DNA of 44,218 nt from Gammaproteobacteria bacterium (GCA_015491735.1 WFVH01000083.1:1-44218), one strand, 5' to 3'. Shown: positions 30,756-40,545, numbered from the stretch's first letter. Notes: generated by a model from the sequence alone, not told the origin. Numbers and translations: made by a program.

Positions 30756-32558
30756 ATGAACGAACACCTTATGCTGCTGCTGGCCGGTATCGGCCTGATC
30801 GCCATTGTCTGCCAGTGGTTTGCCTGGTGGGTGAAACTGCCCGCCATTCTGTTTTTGCTGCTGGCCGGTATCGTGGCCGGACCTGTTACCGGCTGGCTGG
30901 ATCCGGATGCCCTGTTCGGTGATCTGCTGTTTCCCTTCGTGTCGCTGTCGGTCGCGGTCATTCTCTTTGAAGGCGGGTTGACACTCAGGTTCCAGGAGAT
31001 TCAAGGGCTGGAGCGGGTGGTGCGCAATCTGGTTTCGATCGGCATGCTGGTAACCTGGTTGATCGTTGCCCTGGCGACCCATCTGCTGCTCGGTTTTGGC
31101 TGGGAACTCTCCTTTCTGTTTGGTGCGGTCATGGTAGTGACCGGCCCCACTGTGATCATTCCCCTGTTACGTACCGTTCGTCCCAACGCCAGCATTGCCA
31201 ACCTGTTGCGTTGGGAGGGGATTGTTATCGATCCGATCGGCGCCTTGCTGGCGGTGCTGGTATTCGAGTTCGTCATTTCCGGTCAGGAAGGGAACGCCCT
31301 GACCCATACGTTGATGACTTTCGGTGCCGTTGTGGTGATTGGGTTTGCGTTGGGGGCGGCAGCCGGATACCTGTTGGGCCTGGTGCTGCGCCACCACCTG
31401 CTGCCCGAATATCTGCACAATGTCGCCACCCTCACCGTGGTATTTGGGGTCTATGCCTACTCCAATGCCATTGTCGAGGAGTCGGGGCTGCTGACCGTCA
31501 CGGTGATGGGGATCTGGCTGGCCAATATGAGACAGGTGCCGATGAGGGATATTCTCCACTTCAAGGAGAGTCTCAGTGTGCTGTTGATCTCCGGGCTGTT
31601 CATCATTCTTGCCGCACGCATCGAGCTGGAGCAGTTCGTGCAGCTCGGCTGGGGCGCCATCGCCCTGTTCATCACCATCCAGTTCATCGCCCGCCCGGCC
31701 AAGGTGTTCGTCTCCACGCTCGGCTCCAGCCTCACCTGGCAGGAACGCATCCTGATGGCCTGGATAGGTCCACGCGGTATCGTCGCCGCGGCCATCACGG
31801 CGCTGTTTGCCATCCGACTGCAGCAGCAGGGTTACGAGGGAGCGGATCTGCTGGTGCCGCTGGCCTTTACCATCATCATTGGCACCGTGGTGCTGCAAAG
31901 CTCGACAGCGGGGATACTGGCCCGTCTGCTCGGGGTGGCCGAGCCGGAACCCAAAGGGTTTCTGATTATCGGCGCCAACTCGTTTGCGCGGGCCATTGGC
32001 CGGGTACTGAAAAAACACGGTTTCCGCGCCGTATTGACCGATACCAACTGGAAACACATCAAGGACGCAAGGGTCAAGGACGGGCTGGAAACCTTCTATG
32101 GCAATCCCGTTTCCGATTATGCCGACCGGCATCTTACGCTGGTGGGTATTGGCCGGATGCTGGGACTTTCCCGGCAGAGTGATCTGAACACGTTGGCCAG
32201 TCTGAAATACCGTACTGAATTTGGCCGCAAGGGGATATACACGCTGCAATCGAGCGCGGACGTCAACCGATCGGAAAAGCTGACCGTCTCCGGCGAGCAT
32301 CGGGGTTATGTCCTGTTTGGAGAGGATGTTACCTTTTCAAAGCTGGCCAGCCTGATGAGCAAAGGGGCGGAGATCCGCAGTACCCTGTTGACCGAAGAGT
32401 TCAATTTCGATGCCTACCGGAAAAAATATGGCAGCCGTGCGATTCCCCTGTTCGCGCTTACCCCGAAGGGAAAGCTGGAGTGCTTTGTAGCTGGAGGAAA
32501 GTTGAAACCCCAGCCGGGGTGGATCGTGATTGGTTTGATCAAGCCGGCGGAAAACTAA
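30756..32558 (+). CDS. Cation:proton antiporter (CPA1 type) with C-terminal nucleotide-binding regulatory domain
   Basis: A 600-residue membrane protein with about 12 hydrophobic segments up to residue about 395. Conserved segments are ILFEGGLTL, VMVVTGPTVIIPLLR and RWEGIVIDPIGALLAV, with an intramembrane Asp (ID) as expected for CPA1 Na+/H+ exchangers. From about 401 a soluble RCK/TrkA-N-like domain begins (FLIIGANSFARAIGRVL). It probably exports Na+ or K+ in exchange for protons. A MITE begins 9 bases past the stop codon and may provide the 3' end of the transcript. Confidence 0.9.
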   Translation: MNEHLMLLLAGIGLIAIVCQWFAWWVKLPAILFLLLAGIVAGPVTGWLDPDALFGDLLFPFVSLSVAVILFEGGLTLRFQEIQGLERVVRNLVSIGMLVTWLIVALATHLLLGFGWELSFLFGAVMVVTGPTVIIPLLRTVRPNASIANLLRWEGIVIDPIGALLAVLVFEFVISGQEGNALTHTLMTFGAVVVIGFALGAAAGYLLGLVLRHHLLPEYLHNVATLTVVFGVYAYSNAIVEESGLLTVTVMGIWLANMRQVPMRDILHFKESLSVLLISGLFIILAARIELEQFVQLGWGAIALFITIQFIARPAKVFVSTLGSSLTWQERILMAWIGPRGIVAAAITALFAIRLQQQGYEGADLLVPLAFTIIIGTVVLQSSTAGILARLLGVAEPEPKGFLIIGANSFARAIGRVLKKHGFRAVLTDTNWKHIKDARVKDGLETFYGNPVSDYADRHLTLVGIGRMLGLSRQSDLNTLASLKYRTEFGRKGIYTLQSSADVNRSEKLTVSGEHRGYVLFGEDVTFSKLASLMSKGAEIRSTLLTEEFNFDAYRKKYGSRAIPLFALTPKGKLECFVAGGKLKPQPGWIVIGLIKPAEN

Positions 32559-32566
32559 TCGGGGGC

Positions 32567-32718
32567 GTAACTATTCAGCTCACCCCTGAAATCCGCCATT
32601 TCTGCGTTGAAAAATGGTCATTTACAGGCGTAAACTCCCATTTTTCGCCTTGAACTGACGAATTTCAGGGGCAATCTGAACAGTTACCGGCTTGTTTCAT
32701 ACTATGCTGAATAGTTAC
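32567..32718 (+). mobile_element. MITE copy C (152 bp, complete)
   Basis: Perfect 13-bp terminal inverted repeats GTAACTATTCAGC / GCTGAATAGTTAC (the right one from 32706), central imperfect palindrome and inner end CTGAACAGTTAC at 32678-32689. It lies between two convergent genes, 8 bases from one stop codon and 21 from the other. No target duplication is visible (flanks TCGGGGGC and ATATATTG differ), so it may have arisen by recombination or lost one flank. Confidence 0.9.
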
Positions 32719-32739
32719 ATATATTGTTGCCGGGTTGTA

Positions 32740-35139
32740 TCAGAATTTGAACAACTCTCCGGCTTTTTTCTTCAACTCCTCTTCCAGTTGCTGTTTGGCC
32801 TTGGCTTTCTCCTCGTCCAGTTTTGCTTTGGCCTTGGCTTTTTCGGCTTTCAGTTTTTCATCGACTTCGGCTTTCTTTTTGTCGATCTCTGCCTGGGTCC
32901 GGGCTTTTAGTGCCGAGGTGAGATCTTCCCTGATTTTCGGATTGGCAAAGGTGCCGGTGATGCGCACCGGTATGGTCAGGCCCTTGAGTTCGTCCAGATT
33001 CTGGCCTCCCTGTCCGGCAACCGTTCCCACAACGGATGTGCTGATGCGGTAGTCAATTTTCTCGGTAACGAGATCTACCGTACCCTCACCCTGGATACGC
33101 AGGGCGGGCGCCTTGGCGCTGAGATCCTTGTTGGTGACCATGCCGTTGACGATGCTAAAGGTGCCGCCCAGTTCGCTGAAGTCGGTCTTGACCGGCTCGT
33201 CTTCCTTCGGCAGTTTCTGATTGGTCAGTGCCGCGTACCCCTTGCGCAGCATCTGACCCAGGTTGATCCCCTTGACGGCGCCGTCCTGGAATGAGAAAGC
33301 AGCCTTGCCATTCATGGTTTTGCGCAGTTGCAGGAAGGTGGCGCCCTGAGCACGCACATCGAGGTCGATGTCCGTTTTCCCGGAGATATAGTCCTCTCCG
33401 GCGAGATCCTTGAGCAGTGAACCCGCCTGCAGACCGCTGAGGCGGGTCTTCAGCCCTATTTTTGCCTGTTCCTGGCGGGCATCCAGCGTCAAACCGGTAT
33501 TGAGTTTCCCCCCGTAGAGCGTGGTACTCAGGGGGTCAAGCGCCAACTGCCCCTGATTGGCCTTGACGGCCAGCAGGATGTCCGCTGCGTGCAGGCCGCT
33601 TATTTTGAGTTTCCCCAGCCGCAGTTTGCCTTGCAGATTGAGATCGCGCAGTGGTTCCAGCGGCAGCTCGAAATCGGGTAGCAGCAGCTCCTTTCTGGTT
33701 TCCGGTTGCGGGGATGGTTTTGGTGCCTCGTCTGGAGGAGGCAGGTAGCGATCCGCGTCGATACCGTCAATCGCGAGATCGAAACGGATAGCCGGTTTGC
33801 TGAAACTGTTCACCCCGGCGGTGCCGGTGAGCGTGGTGTCGTCCAGCGTTATATCGAGTTTCCGGATTCCGGCGTTTTCAGTCGTTGCGGTAAAGTCGAG
33901 ATTCATGGCCACCCCTTGCAGTACCGCCGGATCAGCCGTGACGGGAAGCTCGACGGCCAGCTTTTCCAGTAACTGGCGCAAGTTCAGCCGTTCGAGGCTC
34001 AGGGTGCCGTTGAACTGTGGTTTGTCGACAATCTGCTGGCCGGTTACCGCCGCTTTGAGTTCTGTTTCCAGCATCTGCAGCTTCAAATCACCCATTTTGA
34101 GTTGCTGGGTACCCAGATCGGCATTGAATGTCGTTGTCAGCCGGCTATCCTGCAGCGCTTCCAGTTTGACGGGAGGTGGCTCCTGGCCAAGAAACTGCTG
34201 CAACTGTTCCGGCTTTTCCAGCACCAGCTTGATGGCGCCATCAATAGACTGTTTATCCAGCAGCTGATTGATCTCAGCCTGCCCGGTGAGCCGCGCGCCG
34301 GCGGCATACAGGTTCAGTCCTTTCAGTTGAGCAAGCTGTTGTTTCAGATTGGCGCTGATGCTGCTGGCATCGAAGGTCAGATCGATGTCCCCGCCGGGAA
34401 TAATACCGCCTTTGGCATTCAGCATGATGCGGGGGGTATCCAGGAGATAGTTTTCCCGTTCCGGATCGAAGGTGATGTGACTGGTAAATTTCAGATGAGC
34501 ATTCAGCGCTGGCTGGTTGGCTTCGGCATCCATCTCCAGCTCAAGGGGAAAGGGTTGGCCGGGCAACAGTGCACCGGTTTCCAGATTCAGATTTCGCACT
34601 GCGTAGCGAACGCCGTTTTGCTGGTCGTCCCAACTCAGGCGGGCATTGCGGATCTCGACTCCGCTGATCTCCAGGTTGTCCAGGGTGGCGGATGACTTCT
34701 CTTCAGCCGGCTCGGGCGGGGTCTCTTCCGGTTGGGAAGAGACCAGATCGTCCCAATTGGTTTTACCGGATTTGTCCCGTGCGAGGTTGACGTTCAGCCC
34801 ATGCAGAACAACGGTTTTTATCTCGACCCGTTTGCGCAGCAGCGGCAACAGCTTGATTTTCAGATCGGCCCTTTCGATGCCGGCAAAGGCCCCGGTTCCA
34901 AATCCGGGTGCGTTGCTGAGTTCCATTGCACCCAGCTCCATTCCCAGCCAGGGGAAGACGGAAAAACCGAGTTCACCATCGATCTGTAGCTTGCGGCCGG
35001 TTTGTTCCTCTACAAGGGAGGATATCTCGTCACGGAAGTCGTTGGGGTCAATCAGCAGAGGCAGTGCAATCGCTGCGACAACCAGCAGTAAAATGAACGC
35101 AGCCAGCAAGGAAGCGGCTATCTTGAATATTTTTCCCAT
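32740..35139 (-). CDS. AsmA family protein
   Basis: A 799-residue envelope protein: one N-terminal membrane anchor (about 8-28), the AsmA signature PNDFRDEISSLVEEQTGRKL with GELGFSVFPWLG, a long beta-rich periplasmic body, and AsmA C-terminal repeats. The last 60 residues form a Lys/Glu/Ala-rich helix (KKKAEVDEKLKAEKAKAKAK and on). AsmA proteins are linked to outer-membrane assembly and lipid transport. ATG 35139 with ACAGG upstream is preferred over a TTG at 35163. It ends 21 bases from a MITE and its stop is followed by ACAACCCGGC, weakly like the short repeated motif. Confidence 0.9.
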   Translation of the reverse strand: MGKIFKIAASLLAAFILLLVVAAIALPLLIDPNDFRDEISSLVEEQTGRKLQIDGELGFSVFPWLGMELGAMELSNAPGFGTGAFAGIERADLKIKLLPLLRKRVEIKTVVLHGLNVNLARDKSGKTNWDDLVSSQPEETPPEPAEEKSSATLDNLEISGVEIRNARLSWDDQQNGVRYAVRNLNLETGALLPGQPFPLELEMDAEANQPALNAHLKFTSHITFDPERENYLLDTPRIMLNAKGGIIPGGDIDLTFDASSISANLKQQLAQLKGLNLYAAGARLTGQAEINQLLDKQSIDGAIKLVLEKPEQLQQFLGQEPPPVKLEALQDSRLTTTFNADLGTQQLKMGDLKLQMLETELKAAVTGQQIVDKPQFNGTLSLERLNLRQLLEKLAVELPVTADPAVLQGVAMNLDFTATTENAGIRKLDITLDDTTLTGTAGVNSFSKPAIRFDLAIDGIDADRYLPPPDEAPKPSPQPETRKELLLPDFELPLEPLRDLNLQGKLRLGKLKISGLHAADILLAVKANQGQLALDPLSTTLYGGKLNTGLTLDARQEQAKIGLKTRLSGLQAGSLLKDLAGEDYISGKTDIDLDVRAQGATFLQLRKTMNGKAAFSFQDGAVKGINLGQMLRKGYAALTNQKLPKEDEPVKTDFSELGGTFSIVNGMVTNKDLSAKAPALRIQGEGTVDLVTEKIDYRISTSVVGTVAGQGGQNLDELKGLTIPVRITGTFANPKIREDLTSALKARTQAEIDKKKAEVDEKLKAEKAKAKAKLDEEKAKAKQQLEEELKKKAGELFKF

Positions 35140-35304
35140 AACAAAAACCTGTCTACCCTTCAAAAACAGTTGGCGTTATCAGCCCGGCCCGGTGTTGCGG
35201 CTTTTGACGCGGGAGCTGTCACCGCCTGCGAGCCACGCCTTGACGCGTGACTGTTCTTGCAGCCCTTGATATCGGCGAACCGGTGTTCGTAGTCTGTGGG
35301 GCGG

Positions 35305-35316
35305 CCGGGTCAATAA
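35305..35316 (-). repeat. Short motif HTATTRACCCGG, copy 6
   Basis: TTATTGACCCGG on the minus strand, 16 bases after the stop of the permease gene at 35333, in the sense direction. Confidence 0.5.
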
Positions 35317-35332
35317 GTGTACGACGTATCGG

Positions 35333-37102
35333 TCAAAACGGCCAGACCAGTGGCACCAAAAGTGTGGTGAGCAGTCCGGCCAGAACGGTCAGCGGGATGC
35401 CGATGCGCATATAGTCGGCAAAGCGGTAGCCGCCGGCGCCGAACACCATCAGATTGGTCTGGTAGCCGATGGGGGTGGCAAAGCTGGCCGAGGCGGCGAT
35501 CATGATGGTAATGGCAAAGGGCAGGACGCTGACATCAAGGTGCTCGGCGGTCAACAGGGCGATGGGGAACATCAGTACCGCTGCTGCATTATTGGTTGCC
35601 AGGGCGCTGAACAGGGCCGTGGCGATGAATACCAGCGCCAGCGCCAGCCAGGGAATGCCGTTGGCGAGCGAGATGAGTGCGTCGGCGACGGCAGCAGCGG
35701 CGCCGGTCGTATGCAGCGCGGTGCCGATTCCGAACGAGGCGGCTATCACCAGCAGTACCTGCCAGTCTACCGCATTGCGGGCGATCGAGGCGTTGGTGCA
35801 GCGTGTGGCGATCATGGCTCCGGCTGCCAGCAGCGCCGCCTCGAGGATACTCAGCCAGCCAGACACCACGCTGATGACCATGAAACCGAGTATGGCTGCC
35901 GCGATGGTTGCCCGTTCATGGCGTGGTGGCCGCGAGTCATCCAGCCGGCTGACCAGGAAAAAGTCACGGGAGTTGCGCTGCTGCTCCACGAAACGGGGGT
36001 GAGAGACCAGCAGCAGGGTATCGCCGGGATGCAGTACGATGTCGCCAATCTTCTCGCGGATTTTCTCGCCGTTGCGGGCGACAGCGATGATCGCAGCGTT
36101 GTAATGGGTACGGAACCGGCCCTCCCGCACACTTTTGCCAGCCAGCGGCGAGCTGTCGGACAGCACTGCTTCCACCAGGGTGCGCTCCTCGTCCGGTGAG
36201 TCGAGCTTGAATACCTGGTTGGTGGCCGGCTTGAGACCGCGGATCTTCTGCAGATCGATCACGGAGTCGACGATGCCGGCAAATACCAGCCGGTCGTTGT
36301 CTTGCAGCCGCTCATGGGGGGAGACGGCGGTGATGGGCTGTTCGTTGCGCTCGATCTCCACCAGATAGAGGCCGGGCAGCTGGCGCAAGCCGGCATCCTC
36401 GACGCTCTTTCCTGCCAGCGGGCTGTTGTCCTCGACAAGCATCTCTACTGTATATTCACGAACATCCGCGAACTGGCCGATGACCGGTACCCGCTCTTTC
36501 AACAGCCATTTGCTGGTCAACATGACGAACAGAATGACCAGCGCCACCAGCGGCAGTCCAATCCAGCTGAGTTCGAACATCCCCAGGCCGGGCAAACGGG
36601 TCTGTTCGATGAGCAGACCGTTGACCACCAGGTTGGTGCTGGTGCCGATCAGCGTGCAGGTGCCACCGGCTATGGCGGCGTAGCTGAGCGGAATCATCAG
36701 TTTGGAAACCGACAGCCGGTTTCTCTTTGCCCAGTCCCGGATGGCGGGGATGAAAATGGCGACTACCGGTGTATTGTTGAGGAAGGCGCTCAAGGTGGCG
36801 ACCGGCGCCATTACTTTCAGTTGAGCCTGCGGCAGTGTCCGGGGGCGGCCAAGCAGGTGTTGGGCAATCCAGGCGATACTGCCTGTTTCCCGCAGTCCGC
36901 TGACGACAACGTAAAGCACACCCACCGTTACCATCCCTTCATTGGCAAGACCTGCCAACGCCTGTCGTGGCGTAAGGACGCCGCTGACCAGCAGCGCCGT
37001 CAGTGCGGCGAGCAGAATGACATCGGGCGCATGGCTCTTGTATGCCAGCAGTCCGAATGAGAACAGTACGACAGCAAGGGTGAACCAGGCTTCCCAGGCC
37101 AT
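35333..37102 (-). CDS. SLC13/DASS family permease with two TrkA-C domains
   Basis: A 589-residue inner-membrane transporter. Two hydrophobic halves each carry a family signature: TLIGTSTNLVVNGLL around 155-170 and ATPIGYQTNLMVFGAGGY near the C-terminus. Between them, residues about 205-385 hold two RCK-C (TrkA-C) domains, each with a SPLAGKSV segment, probably ligand-sensing. Relatives transport sodium-coupled dicarboxylates or inorganic anions such as sulfate; the substrate cannot be told here. The start is 2 bases after the DHH gene stop, so the two are probably co-transcribed. Confidence 0.9.
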   Translation of the reverse strand: MAWEAWFTLAVVLFSFGLLAYKSHAPDVILLAALTALLVSGVLTPRQALAGLANEGMVTVGVLYVVVSGLRETGSIAWIAQHLLGRPRTLPQAQLKVMAPVATLSAFLNNTPVVAIFIPAIRDWAKRNRLSVSKLMIPLSYAAIAGGTCTLIGTSTNLVVNGLLIEQTRLPGLGMFELSWIGLPLVALVILFVMLTSKWLLKERVPVIGQFADVREYTVEMLVEDNSPLAGKSVEDAGLRQLPGLYLVEIERNEQPITAVSPHERLQDNDRLVFAGIVDSVIDLQKIRGLKPATNQVFKLDSPDEERTLVEAVLSDSSPLAGKSVREGRFRTHYNAAIIAVARNGEKIREKIGDIVLHPGDTLLLVSHPRFVEQQRNSRDFFLVSRLDDSRPPRHERATIAAAILGFMVISVVSGWLSILEAALLAAGAMIATRCTNASIARNAVDWQVLLVIAASFGIGTALHTTGAAAAVADALISLANGIPWLALALVFIATALFSALATNNAAAVLMFPIALLTAEHLDVSVLPFAITIMIAASASFATPIGYQTNLMVFGAGGYRFADYMRIGIPLTVLAGLLTTLLVPLVWPF

Positions 37103-37104
37103 AG

Positions 37105-38061
37105 TCAGCCGTACGACTCCCTGAAACGAGCGATAAAAGCATCAACCTCCCGGTCTGGCAGGTGGTTTATTCCGGCCGCCGCCTTGCGGCCGCCACCGGT
37201 GGGGAACTGGCGGCACAAGGTATCGGCTCCCTCCCGGGTTGCAAGGGGTGCGCGCACGCTGACCACATAGCCGCCATCCGGCAGCCGGGTGAGCAGTGCA
37301 TGGGCGCGTCGCGGCGCCTCGCGGGCAAGCTGGTTGCCCAGTACGCCGCTGATCCGGCGCGCCCAGGGTTCGGCCGGCAGCCGGTAGACGGCATACTGGT
37401 TCGTCTCGGCCTCCGGTTGCAACCGGCGGCCCTTCTCCATGTCGGCTTCATAACCCTGTTTCAGGCGGGTGAAAACATCGCTCTCCTGTATAAATGCGAG
37501 CGGATCGGCGTAGGGATGCAGATTGATGAACAGTTGATCCGGCGGAAAATGGAGATCTTCCACTGTGGCGCCGTAGCCGTTGTAGTTAAGATAGATACCG
37601 AGCCGGCGCAGTTGATCCAGTTGTGGTTCGGTGAGATTGAGAGCCGCAGCCGCCTTGCGGGCACTGATGTCAAGATTGTCGCCGAAAGCGCCCACCACCG
37701 CCCAGGCAGAAAACCGCTGCTGCAGATGGTTGTTGACCAGCAGGCTGGTGCAGGTTGCCGCACTGGTATCGATGGTTGCTGTGAGCCGTGTATGATGGGG
37801 AATTTCACCCGCGTAATGATGATCGAAATAGTGAATGTCGGCGCCCGCCTCCAGCAGGCGGCACAGATCGCTGCGGTTTTTGTCCAGCGAGATGTCGAGT
37901 ACCGTGATCCGGTCACCGGATCCGGCCGATACCCGCTTGAGCAGGTTGATCTCCCGTTTGATGCCGGTAATCAGTCTGCTTTCGAGCGGCTGGTGCAGGC
38001 GCAGCTGTTGCAAGGCACAGATCCCGTCGGCATCACCGTTGAAAACGTCAATATTGGTCAT
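37105..38061 (-). CDS. DHH family phosphoesterase
   Basis: A 318-residue cytoplasmic phosphoesterase. The metal-binding motifs of the DHH family are visible: NGDADGIC (8-15), DISLDKN (56-62) and YFDHH (78-82). A C-terminal DHHA1-like GGGRKAAAG lies at 289-297. Relatives cleave small oligonucleotides, cyclic dinucleotides or phosphoanhydrides; this one is shorter than RecJ and has no helicase-like extension. It leads a two-gene unit with the permease gene at 35333. Confidence 0.87.
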   Translation of the reverse strand: MTNIDVFNGDADGICALQQLRLHQPLESRLITGIKREINLLKRVSAGSGDRITVLDISLDKNRSDLCRLLEAGADIHYFDHHYAGEIPHHTRLTATIDTSAATCTSLLVNNHLQQRFSAWAVVGAFGDNLDISARKAAAALNLTEPQLDQLRRLGIYLNYNGYGATVEDLHFPPDQLFINLHPYADPLAFIQESDVFTRLKQGYEADMEKGRRLQPEAETNQYAVYRLPAEPWARRISGVLGNQLAREAPRRAHALLTRLPDGGYVVSVRAPLATREGADTLCRQFPTGGGRKAAAGINHLPDREVDAFIARFRESYG

Positions 38062-38151
38062 CTATTCTGATTCCCCCACAACTGGATTGTGACAATACTC
38101 ACCCCAACGGCAAAACGGGCATCCCGGACAGTACGAAAACAAGGGAAAAGC

Positions 38152-38225
38152 TGGAGCGGGTGATGGGAATCGAACCCACGTCATCAGCTTGGGAAGCTGA
38201 GGTTCTACCATTGAACTACACCCGC
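38152..38225 (-). tRNA. tRNA-Gly (anticodon CCC)
   Basis: A 74-nt cloverleaf with encoded CCA. The acceptor GCGGGTG pairs with CACCCGC and the discriminator is T. The anticodon stem TCAGC/GCTGA encloses loop TTCCCAA, so the anticodon is CCC (reads GGG). The T-arm has GGTTCGATTCC. It lies between the DHH gene and thiS, opposite in strand to thiS. Confidence 0.95.
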
Positions 38226-38297
38226 GCGGTAGAATATTCCTTACTGCCTGCTGAGCAGTTACTATTCTTTCAGTTACCGGATGCCAGTTTACCCATT

Positions 38298-38498
38298 ATG
38301 AAAATCATACTCAATGGCGAACCCCGCGATATTGAACCGGATCTGACCGTCAGCCAGCTGATTGAACAGCTGGGAATGACCGGGAAGCGTCTGGCAATCG
38401 AGATCGACCGGGAGATCGTACCCCGCAGCCGTTATGCGCAGACCCGCCTGCACGAAGGGGTCCGGCTGGAAATCGTGCATGCGATTGGTGGTGGCTGA
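38298..38498 (+). CDS. thiS: Sulfur carrier protein ThiS
   Basis: A 66-residue ubiquitin-like protein that carries sulfur as a C-terminal thiocarboxylate for thiazole synthesis. It begins MKIILNGEPRDI and ends in the required Gly-Gly (HAIGGG). The start at 38298 is chosen because it gives the standard ThiS length; the open frame upstream crosses the tRNA. thiG follows after 63 bases. Confidence 0.94.
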   Translation: MKIILNGEPRDIEPDLTVSQLIEQLGMTGKRLAIEIDREIVPRSRYAQTRLHEGVRLEIVHAIGGG

Positions 38499-38561
38499 AT
38501 CTGCCGCTGATGGGTATAGTGTTGCAGCAGTCCATTACCACCAACTAGCAGGAAATACCGA

Positions 38562-39368
38562 ATGATGTCGAATACACCGCATGTTCCCGAGGATAAGACC
38601 CTGATTATCGCCGGGGTAGAGTACCGCTCCCGCTTGCTGGTAGGGACGGGCAAATACCGGAATCTGGAGGAGACCCGTCTGGCTACCGAGGCCAGTGGCG
38701 CCGAGATTGTCACCGTAGCCATTCGCCGCTCCAATATCGGGCAGAATCCGGACGAACCCAGCCTGCTGGAGGTGATTCCCCCGGATAGATACACCATTTT
38801 GCCCAACACCGCCGGCTGCTATACCGTCGAAGATGCGGTGCGAACCTGCCGCCTGGCCCGGGAGTTGCTCGATGGCCATGATCTGGTAAAACTGGAGGTG
38901 CTGGGGGACGAGAAAACTCTGTTTCCCGATGTATTGCAGACCCTCGAGGCGGCGGAGATCCTGATCAAGGAGGGCTTCAAGGTGATGGTCTACACCAATG
39001 ACGATCTGATTGCCGCCAAGCGCTTTGAAGAGCTGGGGTGCGTTGCGGTGATGCCGCTGGCCGCGCCAATCGGTTCGGGGCTGGGGATTCGCAACCCCTA
39101 CAATATTCTCTCCATCGTCGAGGAGCTGAAGGTTCCGGTGCTGGTGGATGCGGGCGTGGGTACCGCATCCGATGCTGCCGTGGCGATGGAGCTGGGCTGT
39201 GACGGGGTGCTGATGAATACCGCCATTGCCGGGGCGCAGCAGCCGGTGTTGATGGCTTCCGCAATGAGAAAGGCGGTGGAGGCCGGCCGGGAAGCGTGGC
39301 TGGCGGGGCGTATTCCCCGCAAGCGGTTCGCCAGCGCATCCTCTCCGCTGGGTGGAACCTTCTTTTGA
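38562..39368 (+). CDS. thiG: Thiazole synthase
   Basis: A TIM-barrel enzyme that forms the thiazole phosphate of thiamine from deoxyxylulose phosphate, dehydroglycine and ThiS thiocarboxylate. It has 268 residues, with the Schiff-base Lys110 in [17 protein letters not shown] and the segments [12 protein letters not shown] and [16 protein letters not shown] lies before the double ATG (38562 or 38565). It follows thiS, and its stop overlaps the trmB start, a common gammaproteobacterial order. Confidence 0.97.
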   Translation: MMSNTPHVPEDKTLIIAGVEYRSRLLVGTGKYRNLEETRLATEASGAEIVTVAIRRSNIGQNPDEPSLLEVIPPDRYTILPNTAGCYTVEDAVRTCRLARELLDGHDLVKLEVLGDEKTLFPDVLQTLEAAEILIKEGFKVMVYTNDDLIAAKRFEELGCVAVMPLAAPIGSGLGIRNPYNILSIVEELKVPVLVDAGVGTASDAAVAMELGCDGVLMNTAIAGAQQPVLMASAMRKAVEAGREAWLAGRIPRKRFASASSPLGGTFF

Positions 39369-40069
39369 TGACAGTGAGTCTGCCGGACAGAACACCGTCC
39401 CACCGCCCGATCCGCAGCTTCGTGCGGCGGGAGGGGCGTATCACTCCCTCCCAGCAACGGGCGCTGGCCTCCCTGTGGCCCCGGTACGGCCTGGATACCG
39501 GTGCCGGGCTGTTCGATTTTACGGAAATTTTTTGCCGAACGGCCCCGCGCGTACTGGAGATTGGTTTTGGTGACGGGGTTTCTCTGCTGCAGCAGGCACA
39601 GACCCGCCCGGAGAGTGACTATCTGGGCGTTGAGGTGCACCGCCCCGGCGCCGGCCGGCTGCTGCATGCGCTGGAGATGGCCGGGTTGACCAATGTGCGC
39701 GTGGTTTGCGATGATGCCGTGGCGGTTCTGCGGCAGAATATCCCCGGTCGCTCTCTGGATACCGTACAGCTGTTCTTTCCCGATCCGTGGCCGAAGAAAC
39801 GGCATCACAAGCGGCGCATCGTGCAGCCGGACTTTGTGCAGCTGGTACGGGCGAAGCTGCGCAGCGGCGGGCGTTTCCATCTGGCGACCGATTGGGAGGA
39901 TTATGCGTGGCATATGATGGACCTATTGAGTAATGCTCCCGGTTTCCGCAACGTTGCCGGTTCCGGGCGTTTTCTCCCGCGGCCGGATACCCGGCCATTG
40001 ACCAAGTTCGAACGGCGCGGACAGCGGCTCGGGCACGGGGTCTGGGACTTGATCTTCGAGTGCCGGTAA
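39368..40069 (+). CDS. trmB: tRNA (guanine46-N7)-methyltransferase
   Basis: Adds N7-methyl to G46 in the tRNA variable loop. It has 233 residues with a class I methyltransferase core: [15 protein letters not shown] (cofactor loop), then [15 protein letters not shown], the TrmB signature, and the C-terminal [18 protein letters not shown]. The ATG overlaps the thiG stop by one base, and its own stop overlaps the next gene by one base, so three genes are coupled. Confidence 0.96.
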   Translation: MTVSLPDRTPSHRPIRSFVRREGRITPSQQRALASLWPRYGLDTGAGLFDFTEIFCRTAPRVLEIGFGDGVSLLQQAQTRPESDYLGVEVHRPGAGRLLHALEMAGLTNVRVVCDDAVAVLRQNIPGRSLDTVQLFFPDPWPKKRHHKRRIVQPDFVQLVRAKLRSGGRFHLATDWEDYAWHMMDLLSNAPGFRNVAGSGRFLPRPDTRPLTKFERRGQRLGHGVWDLIFECR

Positions 40070-40545
40070 TGTTGGAACCTGTCGCTGCTCAGATACTCTT
40101 TTTTTCTGCCGGAGCGTTAACGGCGATTCTCTCCATGTGGCTGGGTAGCCTGGTGTTTTTCCGTTTGCTGGAGCGGCGTGAACGACGGCGGCTGTTGCAA
40201 ACGCAACTTGCGGAACTGGTCTCCCATGCCTATGAGGTGGATCAATGGCTGCGCCGTTTGCGCTCTGCCGAGCTGATGAACGGCCCACCACAGGATCAGC
40301 CCTCACCCATGAAGCAGGTCAATATGATCGCCAGCCTGTTTGTGCCCGATATGCGTGCCGAGGTAAAGCGGCTCAACACGGCTGCAGTGGCCTTTGAGAC
40401 CTGGGTGCAGCAGGGGGTGGCGGACAAACGGGACAATCGCAGCGTCAGCCAGGCAACGCTGGAGCAGTATCCCGCGATTCACCGTGCCGTGCTGGATAGC
40501 ATCTCGGATATTGCCAACAAGGCAGAGATTCTGGTGAGGAGGTAG
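40069..40545 (+). CDS. Small membrane-anchored hypothetical protein
   Basis: A 158-residue protein I do not recognise. One membrane segment lies at about 9-31 (ILFFSAGALTAILSMWLGS), followed by a basic stop-transfer stretch (RRERRRLL) and a mainly helical cytoplasmic domain. ATG 40069 overlaps the trmB stop; a GTG at 40060 is also in frame. Coupling to trmB suggests steady low expression. A short hairpin (GCCGTGAG/CTCACGGC) follows at about 40570-40599. Confidence 0.7.
   Translation: MLEPVAAQILFFSAGALTAILSMWLGSLVFFRLLERRERRRLLQTQLAELVSHAYEVDQWLRRLRSAELMNGPPQDQPSPMKQVNMIASLFVPDMRAEVKRLNTAAVAFETWVQQGVADKRDNRSVSQATLEQYPAIHRAVLDSISDIANKAEILVRR

Noticed and set aside
32567-32718. Target duplication for MITE copy C
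   Set aside because: The flanking octamers TCGGGGGC and ATATATTG do not match, and shifting the ends by a few bases does not help.
38152-38225. tRNA-Gly as an integration site for a genomic island
   Set aside because: No integrase and no second copy of the tRNA 3' end were noticed nearby; genes on both sides are ordinary chromosomal genes.
38240-38297. CTGAGCAGTTAC and CAGTTACCGG upstream of thiS, resembling MITE ends
   Set aside because: Only short partial matches without the palindrome or a second end; could be chance or a heavily decayed remnant, so not called.
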